Positions 18,845 to 27,295 of a DNA stretch of 44,279 bases are shown piece after piece. Location: the NCBI GenBank assembly GCA_024274785.1, contig JAJSAM010000070.1:1-44279 (forward strand), in the 5' to 3' direction. A program made the position numbers and the translations under genes. The first letter of the stretch is position 1; every line of letters starts with the position of its first letter. Under the pieces are notes generated by a model. It was not told the DNA's origin and made no database searches. It worked only from the letters and a program-made list of their open reading frames with translations. This stretch comes from Planctomycetota bacterium (lineage in GTDB: Bacteria > Planctomycetota > JAJSAM01).

Positions 18845-21523
18845 CTATTTTGCTGTCTCCACCAGCAGGACCAGGCGGTCTCGATCGTTCTCCGTCGGTG
18901 TCGGGGCGGGGATTCCGGAGATCATCAGCGTCTCCTCGCTGGTCAGCGGCACCCGGACTTCGGCGGTCGAGATGGTCTGCAGCGGTCGCGTCGCTCCGGA
19001 CACCCCCGGAGACGCGCCGGAGGGGCCGCGGTCGAGGATGCGGGCTACCCGCACGCCGACGGTGAGTTCCACCACGCCGTCCTCGAGCACGATCGGCCGA
19101 AGTTCCACCGCCAGTCCCTCGTCCACCTGATCGTAGACCGGCCGGCTGACGCCGTCGGTCGCCTCGTAATTGCGCAGATACCGGGAGGTCGTGATCCGGC
19201 TGATGTTGACGAGCTGCGTGGATCTCGCATCAGCGACGCGTGGGAGCAGGGACAGGCGTCCCTCGGACCCGGCGATTTCATACACCACCCGCCTTCGCTC
19301 GTCCCCGGTGAGGAGGTGGATCCGCACTCCCTCACCGTGTACGACGCGGCCGGCGGTGGAGAGGCCGCGGAAGATCCGGGACTCCTCCCGCGAGGAGATG
19401 CGCGCCGCCCGCACCCGGATGCGCACGACCTCGTTGCTCCGGGCCAGGAACCTCTCGACCAGGGTCTTCACCTGCTTCTTGAACTCCGGATCACCGTGCA
19501 CCCAGACGACGCCTTGTCCGATGGTGAGCGAGTTTCCGGAGCGGCCGCGAAAGTTCCCGCCGATGGCCTCCGCGAGCCAGGACAGGAGAAACCCGGTCCG
19601 GCTCTCCCCCGGAAGCGCCGGGCTGCCGCGGAACGGTGGGGCGGGCTCGTCACCGATCTTCAGGAAGAGGTCGCCGAGGTCCACCGCCGTCGGCCCGGTG
19701 CTCTCGACTTCATCCGGTACGGTGGCGGATGGGTCTACCGAGGGTGTTCCCGGGGTGGTGGCGGCCGGGGAGATGAGGAGAACCAGGCTCTTGTGTCCGG
19801 CGAGGGAGCCAGGTTCGAACGGGTTCGCGAGGCCGGCGAGGACGAGGGCTCCGCCCGGGGGAACGATGGTGGCTGTTTCGACCCGCTCGATCGCGAGGGA
19901 GGGGACCTGAAACCGGCCGGCCGGCTTTGTCGGAAGATTCAGGACCGCTCCGGGGATCCGCGTCTCGGCGCGTACTGCGATCCCGAAGCCGTCCGGGGTG
20001 AATACCGGCAGCAGGTCGGCCGAGAAACCGTAGCGCAGCTTTCGCAAGACCGGTTCGCCGTCCTCCTCCGGCGGAGCCTCGAAGTTCAGGGTGCGGAGCT
20101 GTTCGATGCCGAGGGTTCGCTCCGGGGGTACGATGACTTCGATCCGGCCGAGCGGCTCGGCTTTTTCATGCCGGATCAGAATGTCCACGAACCGCCTGGC
20201 GTGCTCGTTCGTGAGTACCGCAAAGGCTCCCGAGCCCCTCGGCACAAACGAGGCCTCGGCCACTTCCGCGGCGCGGGCCAGCGATCGGGGCGTCACCGCG
20301 AGCGTTTGGATGGTCAGCCAGGCGGCCGGATCCTGACGAGCGCCGAGGCGGGTCAGCAGTCCGCGGACCACGTCCTGGATCTCCTCCGAGGCGTACAGCA
20401 CCAGGTCGGACCCCTGGGCGCGAAGCAGATGGCCGCCGGCATCCCAGGTGACGGACTGCACCAGCTCGGGGATGAGGCTCACCAGGAGATCCCCGGGGAA
20501 GGGGTGCTCCGCGGTCAGGGTGAGTTGCCCGGGGATGGCGGGGCCCTCCCGCGACGGCCCGGCGAAGCCGGCCAGATCGTAGATGCGCAGCAGTCGGTCG
20601 CCCGGCCGCCGCGGAGAGCCGAGGTCGAGCAGGAGCGCGCGGAGGGTGTCGCGCCAGACTTCCGTTCTGGCCGCTCGCGGCGCGGGAGGGACGGTTGGGG
20701 CCCGGCCGCCGCGAAGCACCGCCTTCTCCCTGAGCTCGACTGCCCGCCGGCGCCGGATGGTCAGGTCTTCGTCGAAGGTGGGGCTCTGGTCCAGCAGCAC
20801 GATGCACTCGTTGAACCGCGCCACCGCGGCGTCGAGTTCTCCACGCAGGAGGAGTTCCTGGCCGGTGGAGAGCAGCGCGTCCGAGCGCAGGGTCAGGTCG
20901 TCGAGGCGAAGCCGGCGTTCGGCGTCCAGGAGGCGGAAGATGTCCCGGATGAGGCGTCCGCGGTCGTCCGGAGCATCGCTGAGCCGGAGCAGGAGTTTCC
21001 TCGCTTTCCGGTTGGCAGGTTCGACCTCAAGGGCCCGGCGCACCCACTCCCGGGCTTCGTCGAACCGGGACTCGCGGTAGACCGATCGTGCCTGGGAGAG
21101 GTACCACTTCGCCAGCGCGGCTCGATTCTCCTGGTCTCTCGCCTTGGCCGCGGCCGGGGATTCCGATGGCTTTTCGGCATCCGGCGGCGGATCTTCCTCG
21201 CCATGCCGGGCGAGCTTCTGCAGTTCACGCTTCGCCGCCGCGGCCATCTCGGTTTCCTGGAGTGTGATGAGCACCTCGCGGGCCTCTTCGAAGCGCTCCA
21301 GGCGTCGCAGGCACCGCCCCACGCCGAGGCGGGCCGCAGGCACGATCTCCGGGTCGCCGGACGTGGCCGCGCGGCGATAGAGCGCGAGGGCCCCTTCGAA
21401 GTCTGCCTGTACGCGCTCCAGTTCAATGGCGGTGTAGAGATCCTGCCGGCCATCGCCGAGGACCGGAGTGGCGGCAAGGACCAGAAGGAGGCAGAGGGTG
21501 ATCGCAGATATCCGAAGGATCAT
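18845..21523 (-). CDS. TPR protein with secretin-like C-terminal region
   Basis: 892 residues. A signal peptide (about 1-23, ending PVLG) is followed by TPR-type helices in the first 330 residues (ALALYRRAATSGDPEI, ARLGVGRCLRRLERFEEAREV, AEWVRRALEVEP-like repeats). The C-terminal region carries secretin-type beta sequence: YEATDGVSRPVYDQVDEG, LAVELRPIVLEDGVVELTV and a closing VRVPLTSEETLMISGI. An earlier similar segment, FGIAVRAETRIPG to VPPGGALVLAGLANP, looks like a second, partial copy. It is probably an outer-membrane or periplasmic protein. It is not a standard GspD/PilQ, since N-domains and other secretion genes are absent. The function is unknown. Confidence 0.75.
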   Translation of the reverse strand: MILRISAITLCLLLVLAATPVLGDGRQDLYTAIELERVQADFEGALALYRRAATSGDPEIVPAARLGVGRCLRRLERFEEAREVLITLQETEMAAAAKRELQKLARHGEEDPPPDAEKPSESPAAAKARDQENRAALAKWYLSQARSVYRESRFDEAREWVRRALEVEPANRKARKLLLRLSDAPDDRGRLIRDIFRLLDAERRLRLDDLTLRSDALLSTGQELLLRGELDAAVARFNECIVLLDQSPTFDEDLTIRRRRAVELREKAVLRGGRAPTVPPAPRAARTEVWRDTLRALLLDLGSPRRPGDRLLRIYDLAGFAGPSREGPAIPGQLTLTAEHPFPGDLLVSLIPELVQSVTWDAGGHLLRAQGSDLVLYASEEIQDVVRGLLTRLGARQDPAAWLTIQTLAVTPRSLARAAEVAEASFVPRGSGAFAVLTNEHARRFVDILIRHEKAEPLGRIEVIVPPERTLGIEQLRTLNFEAPPEEDGEPVLRKLRYGFSADLLPVFTPDGFGIAVRAETRIPGAVLNLPTKPAGRFQVPSLAIERVETATIVPPGGALVLAGLANPFEPGSLAGHKSLVLLISPAATTPGTPSVDPSATVPDEVESTGPTAVDLGDLFLKIGDEPAPPFRGSPALPGESRTGFLLSWLAEAIGGNFRGRSGNSLTIGQGVVWVHGDPEFKKQVKTLVERFLARSNEVVRIRVRAARISSREESRIFRGLSTAGRVVHGEGVRIHLLTGDERRRVVYEIAGSEGRLSLLPRVADARSTQLVNISRITTSRYLRNYEATDGVSRPVYDQVDEGLAVELRPIVLEDGVVELTVGVRVARILDRGPSGASPGVSGATRPLQTISTAEVRVPLTSEETLMISGIPAPTPTENDRDRLVLLVETAK

Positions 21524-21810
21524 CTCTCTCGAAGACTACCCCGGGGTCACCAATCCGTCACGAGTGATCGGACCCGCTCGCCCCCCGGGGGGCGGTACGC
21601 CTGCGCGTAGGGCTCCTCTGGAAACAAGTGCGACCGTTGCACCGAGAGCGCCGCCGCGTCCGAAAAAGCAAGGCGCGAGGAGGGCGCAACCTTGCTGGTT
21701 TCAACCGACGACCAACGCGGCTTTGCGGGATGCGGCGGCCCTCGAGTGCAGCAGTTATCTCCAGACGGGCCCGTACCGCGCTGCGGACGGCGTCGGCATC
21801 TTCCGGAACC
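21524..21810. other. Intergenic stretch with GC palindrome and hairpin
   Basis: 287 bp upstream of the secretin-like gene and downstream of the sigma factor. It holds a perfect 16-bp palindrome CGCCCCCCGGGGGGCG (21579-21594) and, further right, a GCAAGGCGC/CCTTGC hairpin (about 21667-21695) preceded by five A. Either could end the sigma-factor transcript. No convincing gene. Confidence 0.4.
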
Positions 21811-22413
21811 CTACGCCGAATGCATGTGAGCCTGCAAGGTCGACACCAGCCGGTCCCGGAGTTCCTTTGTCTCCCGGACCTTCCTCCCGAGGAGTTTGGC
21901 GACTTCGCGGGGCGTGCGGCCGGTGCGGAAGAGCAGGTAGGCTTCGCGGTCTTCAGGGTCGCGCAGCGCCCGGCGGAAGGATCGCTCCGAGTCCCGCAGT
22001 TCGGCGGGGGCTTCGGGTGGCGGCGCGGTGCGGTCGGCCAGGCCGATGTCATCCTCCGGCAGGGAGGCGCGGAGGCGGGCGTTGCGCCGGGAAGCGTTCT
22101 CCCAGTCGACCTGGTCCAGGATCTTCCACTGCATGAGGTTGCGGATGCAGGGGCGCTCGGTGAGCAGGCGGTGGGGGGCATCCTGCGGACCGAACTTGGT
22201 CAGGAGCTTGATCATGATCTCCTGGAGCACGTCCGAGGCGTCGTGGCTCGGATCCCGGAAACTCCGCGCGTATTGCCGGGAGATAGCCCGGGCGGTGCGG
22301 TCGTACCAGTGGACCCATTCATCCTGCTCTTCCGAGGACCGGGATGACCACTTGGGGTCAACACGAGCGAGCAGATGCCGAAATGAAGACAGAGTAGTGC
22401 TGCGTACTTCCAC
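21811..22413 (-). CDS. ECF-type sigma-70 family RNA polymerase sigma factor
   Basis: 200 residues from a GTG at 22413 (GGGAAG upstream); the frame is open for another 100 codons but that part is poor protein sequence over an AT-rich control region. Region 2 is seen in ARSFRDPSHDASDVLQEIM followed by IKLLTKFG, where the helix binds core polymerase and the -10 element. Region 4 is PEDREAYLLFRTGRTPREVAKLLGRKVRETKE, a helix-turn-helix for the -35 element. The acidic DxxDVLQE motif is typical. No anti-sigma gene is adjacent. It may be the factor for a non-sigma-70 promoter such as the shared block described in the findings, but this is speculation. Confidence 0.82.
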   Translation of the reverse strand: MEVRSTTLSSFRHLLARVDPKWSSRSSEEQDEWVHWYDRTARAISRQYARSFRDPSHDASDVLQEIMIKLLTKFGPQDAPHRLLTERPCIRNLMQWKILDQVDWENASRRNARLRASLPEDDIGLADRTAPPPEAPAELRDSERSFRRALRDPEDREAYLLFRTGRTPREVAKLLGRKVRETKELRDRLVSTLQAHMHSA

Positions 22414-22632
22414 CGAAATCTTCCCATGCCGAGTGAACGAAAATATCTTCTTCGAGAAGGGGCGATTCGTCAAGTCTTGATACAAAATAAAGTTGATAAA
22501 AGCACTTATACCCCAACATGTTGTGGTTCTCGATGGGGTGGCCACGAGACCCGGCGGAGGGGATTCGGGTGGAGCCGGACGGGCGTACGGGATAGGATCC
22601 GGTGCAGCGGGCCAGTCCCCGTGGAGGTGAGC
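22414..22632. promoter_or_regulatory. AT-rich divergent control region
   Basis: 219 bp between the diverging sigma-factor and lipoprotein genes. The left half is clearly AT-rich against the GC-rich surroundings and holds an inverted repeat CTTCT-TCG-AGAAG (about 22447-22459) and a TTGACG on the minus strand (22468-22473). No well-spaced -10 hexamer can be assigned. The plus-strand gene has a strong GGAGGTGAGC ribosome-binding site at its right end. Confidence 0.45.
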
Positions 22633-23478
22633 ATGAAAAGCCGGATCCCAACGCTCCTGGTGCTGTTTCTCCCCTTGCTCGGTGCTTGCCGGGGAGCGGG
22701 GGATTCGGTGATCGGCCTTCATCAGCCGAAGGTGGAGGTGGACCTCGTCCGCCTGAAGGGGATCACGGCCGAGTCCGCCACGCTCGAGGTCATCTTCAGC
22801 GTTCGGAATCCCTATTCGGCACCGATGACCCTGGCCGGGTACGACTACCAGGTGACCAGCGTGGGTACACCGCTCGTCAGTGGCCGGTACGAGAGCTATA
22901 CGGTTGTGCCGGCGAAGGAGCGGACGCGGTTCGTCACCTCATTCCCGATCCTTTTCGACCAGGTGAAGAACGCGATGGCGGAGGTGGAACCCGGTCACGT
23001 CATCCCGTACCACGCGGAGTTCAGCCTGCTGATCACCCCTCCCGGCGAGAGCGTGATGAGGATCCGCGCGGAGCACCGGGGCGAGCTTCCTGTTCCGGCG
23101 CCGCTCAAGATCTCGCTCCTCTACGTTCTGTGGGAGGACGTGACGACCGACTTCATCCCCGCCACGCTGTATCTCGATACCTACAACCCGAACGACTTCG
23201 AGTTCACCCTGACCGGGGCGAACTGTTCGCTGGCCTTCGGCGGGGAGAAGGTCTCGGATATCGTCGTTCGGCGGGAACTGGCCTACCCCGCGGGCGGCGC
23301 ACGGCAGTTCCACATCCCCTTCTCGTTTTTTCCGATGGAGAAGGGAATCGCGACCGTGCGCCTGATCGCAAAGGCGGCCGCGGACTACACGCTGACCGGC
23401 TCCCTCACCGGAGAGACGAAGTTCGGGACGGTGACCCTGCCGGTCGAGAGCAGCGGAAGAGCGGCCTTCCGGAGGTAG
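22633..23478 (+). CDS. LEA type 2 / WHy-domain lipoprotein
   Basis: 281 residues from an ATG preceded by GGAGGTGAGC. The N-terminus is a lipoprotein signal (KSRIPTLLVLFLPLLGAC, lipobox LGAC at about 17-20). Two beta-sandwich units follow, each with the LEA14/WHy pattern: VDLVRLKGITAESATLEV with FSVRNPYSAPMTLAGYDY, and later LYLDTYNPNDFEFTLTGAN. Bacterial WHy proteins are linked to desiccation and stress tolerance; the molecular role is not established. It is transcribed divergently from the sigma factor, a common arrangement for a regulator and its target, though that link is inferred. Confidence 0.8.
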   Translation: MKSRIPTLLVLFLPLLGACRGAGDSVIGLHQPKVEVDLVRLKGITAESATLEVIFSVRNPYSAPMTLAGYDYQVTSVGTPLVSGRYESYTVVPAKERTRFVTSFPILFDQVKNAMAEVEPGHVIPYHAEFSLLITPPGESVMRIRAEHRGELPVPAPLKISLLYVLWEDVTTDFIPATLYLDTYNPNDFEFTLTGANCSLAFGGEKVSDIVVRRELAYPAGGARQFHIPFSFFPMEKGIATVRLIAKAAADYTLTGSLTGETKFGTVTLPVESSGRAAFRR

Positions 23479-23530
23479 GGGCCCGGGGTGCGGGGACTGT
23501 TTCGACCACCCGGGCCGCGCTGTCCCCGGA

Positions 23531-23547
23531 AGTTCCCCCCGTGCCGG
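23531..23547 (+). repeat. Dispersed intergenic repeat, copy C
   Basis: AGTTCCCCCCGTGCCGG matches copies A and B near 15.2 kb at 14 of 17 positions. Similarity extends outward: CCCCGGA before it and AAAAC after it. It lies in the 143-bp gap between the lipoprotein and sixA, which has no other feature. Confidence 0.5.
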
Positions 23548-23621
23548 AAAACCGTCCATCGTCCTCAGCGCCAGAGAGCAGCGATTGGGCGGGCTGACTC
23601 CCGGTTGGATGGCGCCGGACC

Positions 23622-24116
23622 CTACTTCCGCGCCGTCCCCAGGTCCGCTGGCCGAACCAGGAAATTGATCGCGAACCGCACCGGGCCCGGTACCGCCGGG
23701 TGGCCCTGCCGGAAACCGACGAGCGAGAGGGTGGCGGCCGGCGGGAAGTTGAAGGCCACGTCGCTCGTGCCGGCGACGAGTTGGCTGGCCAGCAGGTCGA
23801 GGTGGGGAAGATGTCCCACCAGCATCAGGTCCTGATCGGTTCCGGCGACCATCGCGGCGATCCCCGACACCGGATCCTCCGGAGCGAGGCCTGTGATCTC
23901 CTCGAGCGGGACATCGCCCAGTGCGGCGGCGAGGATCTCCGCGGTCTCCCGGGCGCGGATCCGCGTACTGTGACGGATCACCGCCGGCGCCGCGCCACGC
24001 CCCGCGAGGCAGGCCGCGATACGCCGGGCCTGATCCCGGCCCCGATCGGTCAGGATGCGCTCCGAGCCGCCGGGCGGAACGGACGCTTCACCATGTCGGA
24101 CGAGGTAGACTTGCAT
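23622..24116 (-). CDS. sixA: Phosphohistidine phosphatase SixA
   Basis: 164 residues of the short histidine phosphatase branch. The catalytic RHGEA (Arg7-His8-Gly9) stands at the very N-terminus, RIRARETAEIL gives the second arginine, and VGHLPHLDLLAS carries the second histidine. SixA removes phosphate from histidine phosphotransfer proteins such as parts of phosphorelays and the nitrogen PTS. It stands alone and points away from ggt with a 40-bp gap. The family call is firm; the substrate here is unknown. Confidence 0.88.
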   Translation of the reverse strand: MQVYLVRHGEASVPPGGSERILTDRGRDQARRIAACLAGRGAAPAVIRHSTRIRARETAEILAAALGDVPLEEITGLAPEDPVSGIAAMVAGTDQDLMLVGHLPHLDLLASQLVAGTSDVAFNFPPAATLSLVGFRQGHPAVPGPVRFAINFLVRPADLGTARK

Positions 24117-24156
24117 CCATCACTCCCTGGTTGAGCATTCATCAAAAGGATGGCGC

Positions 24157-25821
24157 GTGGATTTTCACCCTGAATTCCGATCCCGTCGCAGCAATGTTCT
24201 CAGCACCGGCGGCATGGTGGCGACGAGCCAGCCGCTCGCCGTGCAGGCCGGTCTGGCCGTGCTCGACGCGGGAGGCAACGCCGCCGATGCCGCGGTGACC
24301 GCCGCCGCCGCGCTCACCGTGGTGGAACCGGTCAGCAACGGTCCGGGGGGCGATCTGTTCGCCCTGGTGTTCGACGCGACGACTGGTCGGGTCTCCGGGC
24401 TGAACGGCTCCGGACGCTCCCCGGCGGGGGCGAGCCTTCCGGAGATCAGGCGCCTGAGGTATCGGCGGATGCCGTCCTTCACCGGGCATACCGTGACGGT
24501 GCCGGGGGCGGTGGCGGGTTGGGCGGACCTGCTGGCGGATCACGGCACGATCGATCTCGCCGATGCTCTCCGCCCGGCCATCCGCCTGGCGGAGGAGGGG
24601 TATCCGGTGACGGAGTGGATCGCCGCCTCGTGGGCGCGGCAGGAGGAGAAACTCCTGCGGACTCCGGGTTGGCAGAGCGGCGATTTCCACAACGGTCCGG
24701 CGCAGGAGAGCGGGAGAGAGCTGTTGCTGGATGGCCGGGCGCCGCGGATGGGGGAGGTCATCCGGTTGGCGACTCTCGGCGGGACCCTCCGGCGGATCGC
24801 GGCGGAGGGACCGAAGGCGATCTACCGGGGCGAGATCGCGGCGAAGATGGCCGCGCACGTGCAGCGCTATGGGGGCTGGCTCACCGCGGAGGACCTCGCC
24901 GCTCACGAGACGGAGCGGGTCGAACCGCTCTCTGTGGGTTACCGGGGGGTCCGCCTGCATGAGTGCCCGCCGAACGGCCAGGGCCTGGCTGCGCTGATCG
25001 CCGCATCCATCGCCGACGGATTCGACCTTCAGGCCGCCACGGAGGAGGAGCGAATCCACCTCCTGATCGAGTGCATGCGGATCGGTTTCGCCGACGCGCT
25101 GGCCTGGGTGGCGGATCCGGCCCACGCCGATCTGCCGATCGACGAACTCCTTTCCCCGGACTACGCGAAGCGGCGCCGAAAGGGCATCGATCCGGCCCGC
25201 ACCACCCGCCTCCCCCTCCCCGGCCCTGAGTTCGCGGGCAACGACACCGTCTACCTCTCGGTGGTGGACCGGGACGGCAACGCGGTCAGCCTGATCCAGA
25301 GCCTCTTCATGGGCACCGGTACCGGCCTGGTGGTCCCGGGCACGGGCATCAGCCTCCAGAACCGCGGCGCCGGATTCGTGCTCGACAAAACCCACCCGAA
25401 CGCCCTTGCGCCGGGCAAACGCCCCTATCACACGATCATCCCGGCGATGACCACGAGAAACGGTGACCTCCACGCCTGCTTCGGAGTGATGGGCGGTTTC
25501 ATGCAGCCCCAGGCCCACCTGCAGGTCTTGAGCAACCTCCTCGACCGGAACATGACCCCGCAGGCCGCGCTGGATGCCCCGAGGTGGCAGCTGACCGGCC
25601 GCGCCCGCGCACCGGACCCGACCGGTCGGATCCTGGTGGAGGACGACCTGCCGAGGGAAGTCGCCGACGGACTGCTGAAGCGAGGCCATCGCCTGCAGGA
25701 GGTCACCGGCTTCGAGCGAATCCAGATGGGCGGCGGCCAGATCATCGCAAGAAACCCCGCAACCGGCGTCCTTCTGGCCGGCAGCGACTCGAGGAAGGAC
25801 GGTTGTGCGGCGGGGCACTGA
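24157..25821 (+). CDS. ggt: Gamma-glutamyltransferase family protein
   Basis: 554 residues from a GTG (24157) with AAAGGA upstream. The family opening MVATSQPLAVQAGLAVLDAGGNAADAAV is clear. The autoprocessing nucleophile is Thr364 in GNDTVYLSVVD, and SLIQSLFMGTGTGLVVPGTG follows. The enzyme matures by self-cleavage before that Thr and cleaves or transfers gamma-glutamyl groups, for example from glutathione; some members act on other acyl groups. No signal peptide is seen, so it is probably cytoplasmic, unlike E. coli Ggt. The last third contains the usual GGFMQPQAHLQVLSNLL segment. Complete. Confidence 0.92.
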   Translation: MDFHPEFRSRRSNVLSTGGMVATSQPLAVQAGLAVLDAGGNAADAAVTAAAALTVVEPVSNGPGGDLFALVFDATTGRVSGLNGSGRSPAGASLPEIRRLRYRRMPSFTGHTVTVPGAVAGWADLLADHGTIDLADALRPAIRLAEEGYPVTEWIAASWARQEEKLLRTPGWQSGDFHNGPAQESGRELLLDGRAPRMGEVIRLATLGGTLRRIAAEGPKAIYRGEIAAKMAAHVQRYGGWLTAEDLAAHETERVEPLSVGYRGVRLHECPPNGQGLAALIAASIADGFDLQAATEEERIHLLIECMRIGFADALAWVADPAHADLPIDELLSPDYAKRRRKGIDPARTTRLPLPGPEFAGNDTVYLSVVDRDGNAVSLIQSLFMGTGTGLVVPGTGISLQNRGAGFVLDKTHPNALAPGKRPYHTIIPAMTTRNGDLHACFGVMGGFMQPQAHLQVLSNLLDRNMTPQAALDAPRWQLTGRARAPDPTGRILVEDDLPREVADGLLKRGHRLQEVTGFERIQMGGGQIIARNPATGVLLAGSDSRKDGCAAGH

Positions 25822-25905
25822 CGTCGCCGTGGCCGCGGAGGGACCTGTTGCTCTCTGCTCCGGCGATTCGTAGGATGGTCGCGGCATCGACAGGAGGAAA
25901 GCGGG

Positions 25906-26645
25906 TTGAAGTGTCCGGACTGCTTGCGCGAGATACCCAGGCACTCGAAATTCTGCCTCTCCTGCGGGCATCGGTGACGACGCCTCCCCCCGATGACGGG
26001 ACGCTCTTCGGCGACGGGCCGACCAGGGCTTCCTCCGGGCCGGGAGTACCACAGCCGGCTTTGCTCGAAGGGGGAGCTTTTCGCTGATCGCTATCTGATC
26101 GAGCGGCAGGTGGGCCACGGCGGCATGGGCACGGTCTGTCTCGCAAAGGACGAGATGGCCGGCGAGGCCGTTTGTCTGAAGGTCATTCGCCCCGAGCTCC
26201 TGGCGCAGCGTTTCTTCCGGGGGGGACCCTGGCCCGGAAGATCCGGCATCCGAACGTCGTGTCGGTGTTCGACTTGAACCAGCACGAGGGCACCTGCTTC
26301 ATCAGCATGGAGTTCATCGAGGGGCGCTCCCTGCGAGTCTGGCTGCGGGAGAACCTGAAGAGCCGGCGCGAGGTGCGCCTCGAGACCGCGGTGGGCATCC
26401 TCCGCGAGATGCTCGCCGGCCCGGCTGAAGCCCATGCGCAGAACGTTGTGCATCGTGATCTGAAACCGGAAAGCGTGATCCTCTACGAGATGCTGCTGGA
26501 GGTTCCGCCGGAGGGGAGGTGGGAGCTGCCGAGCGAGGCGCGGGAGGATCTGCCTTCGAGTCTCGATGCACTCTGCCGGCGGGCATTGAATCGCCACCCT
26601 CGCCGTCGGTTTTCCAGTGCGGGGGAGTTCTCGCGGGCCTATTGA
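25906..26645 (+). pseudogene. Decayed Ser/Thr protein kinase with zinc ribbon
   Basis: From a TTG with AGGAGG eight bases upstream, a zinc ribbon (KCPDC then FCLSCGHR) is read, then TGA at 25975. The same frame resumes with a kinase N-lobe: YLIERQVGHGGMGTV (glycine loop) and EAVCLKVIRPELL (catalytic Lys). Near 26215-26235 the homology jumps to another frame: ARKIRHPNVVSVFDL, CFISMEFIEGRSL and VVHRDLKPESVIL (catalytic loop). The sequence then passes directly into YEMLLEVPPEG and the C-lobe end, RRALNRHPRRRFSSAGEF, so the DFG motif, activation loop and APE motif are missing. An in-frame stop, a frameshift and a deletion together show a dead gene, originally a Hanks-type kinase of the GGMG class. 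Confidence 0.88.
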
Positions 26646-26720
26646 GAGTGGGTCGCAATGACCACGGGCTCCGGAGCCGCCTGGCCCCTCACCTGATTGC
26701 GGGGGTCCTGGCGGTCCGGA

Positions 26721-27197
26721 TCACCGCGTCGCCAGGTCCTGGCCCCTCGGGGAATGGGCCCCGCAAGATTCGGTCTTCGGATTCTCCGAAACGGCGTAGA
26801 AGCCCGGCTTCTGCAGGATCTTGAGCTTGGAGCGGATGTTGCCCTTCAGGTCGTAGTGGAAGAAGCCCGGGAAGATGTCCGGGTGCTGCTCGATGAATCC
26901 GGTACAGGCCTGACCGCATCCCGAGAGGATCCCCGCGCCGACGACCAGGGCGATCATCGCCGCGGCGGTCTTGCCCATGAACACCTTCCGATGCACCTCC
27001 GGCACTTCGATTTTCGACAGCATCCGGACGAGATCGGCATCCGGTATGGTGCCGAGGATACTCTGCTCGGCGGGGGGCAGATCGAGGCCGATCTCCTCTG
27101 CCGCCTTGCCCCGCTGCCGGAGCAGCAGATCGCGAAAACCGGAATCGACGGAGGCCTTCCGCAGAAGAACTTCGATACCGTGAGCCTTCTTGAGCAT
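26721..27197 (-). CDS. Os17-like protein with a membrane segment, function unknown
   Basis: 158 residues, ATG preceded by GGGAGGGGGG. The N-terminal 75 residues (IEVLLRKASVDSGFRDLLL, AAEEIGLDLPPAEQSIL) resemble the short helical Os17/Franean1_4349-type domain, known as a leader-like domain in some peptide-modification systems and in short planctomycete proteins. A hydrophobic stretch, GKTAAAMIALVVGAGILSGCG (about 75-95), follows, then a polar tail with one Cys pair. No modification enzyme lies next to it, so a RiPP role is not supported here. It is divergent from the exonuclease-family gene. Confidence 0.6.
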   Translation of the reverse strand: MLKKAHGIEVLLRKASVDSGFRDLLLRQRGKAAEEIGLDLPPAEQSILGTIPDADLVRMLSKIEVPEVHRKVFMGKTAAAMIALVVGAGILSGCGQACTGFIEQHPDIFPGFFHYDLKGNIRSKLKILQKPGFYAVSENPKTESCGAHSPRGQDLATR

Positions 27198-27295
27198 GCC
27201 CCCCCTCCCGGCGCGTGCGGAAATCCATCGCAGCCGGTCCGGTCCGGAATCCGAACCCCAACAACCGTTTCGTGGCGCCGGGAACTCGCGGGAAT

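Noticed and set aside
18419..21610. 1063-codon plus-strand frame opposite the secretin-like gene
   Set aside because: Antisense shadow in GC-rich DNA; the minus-strand product has a signal peptide and recognisable domains.
22442..22473. TTGACG ... GATATT as a sigma-gene promoter
   Set aside because: The spacing is 20 bp, too long for a confident sigma-70 promoter.
22414..22722. Upstream extension of the sigma factor to 22722
   Set aside because: It would cover the AT-rich divergent control region and overlap the lipoprotein start; the sequence before 22413 is not sigma-like.
24142..26118. 658-codon minus-strand frame opposite ggt
   Set aside because: Antisense shadow; His/Arg/Asp-rich with no domain, while ggt is complete on the plus strand.
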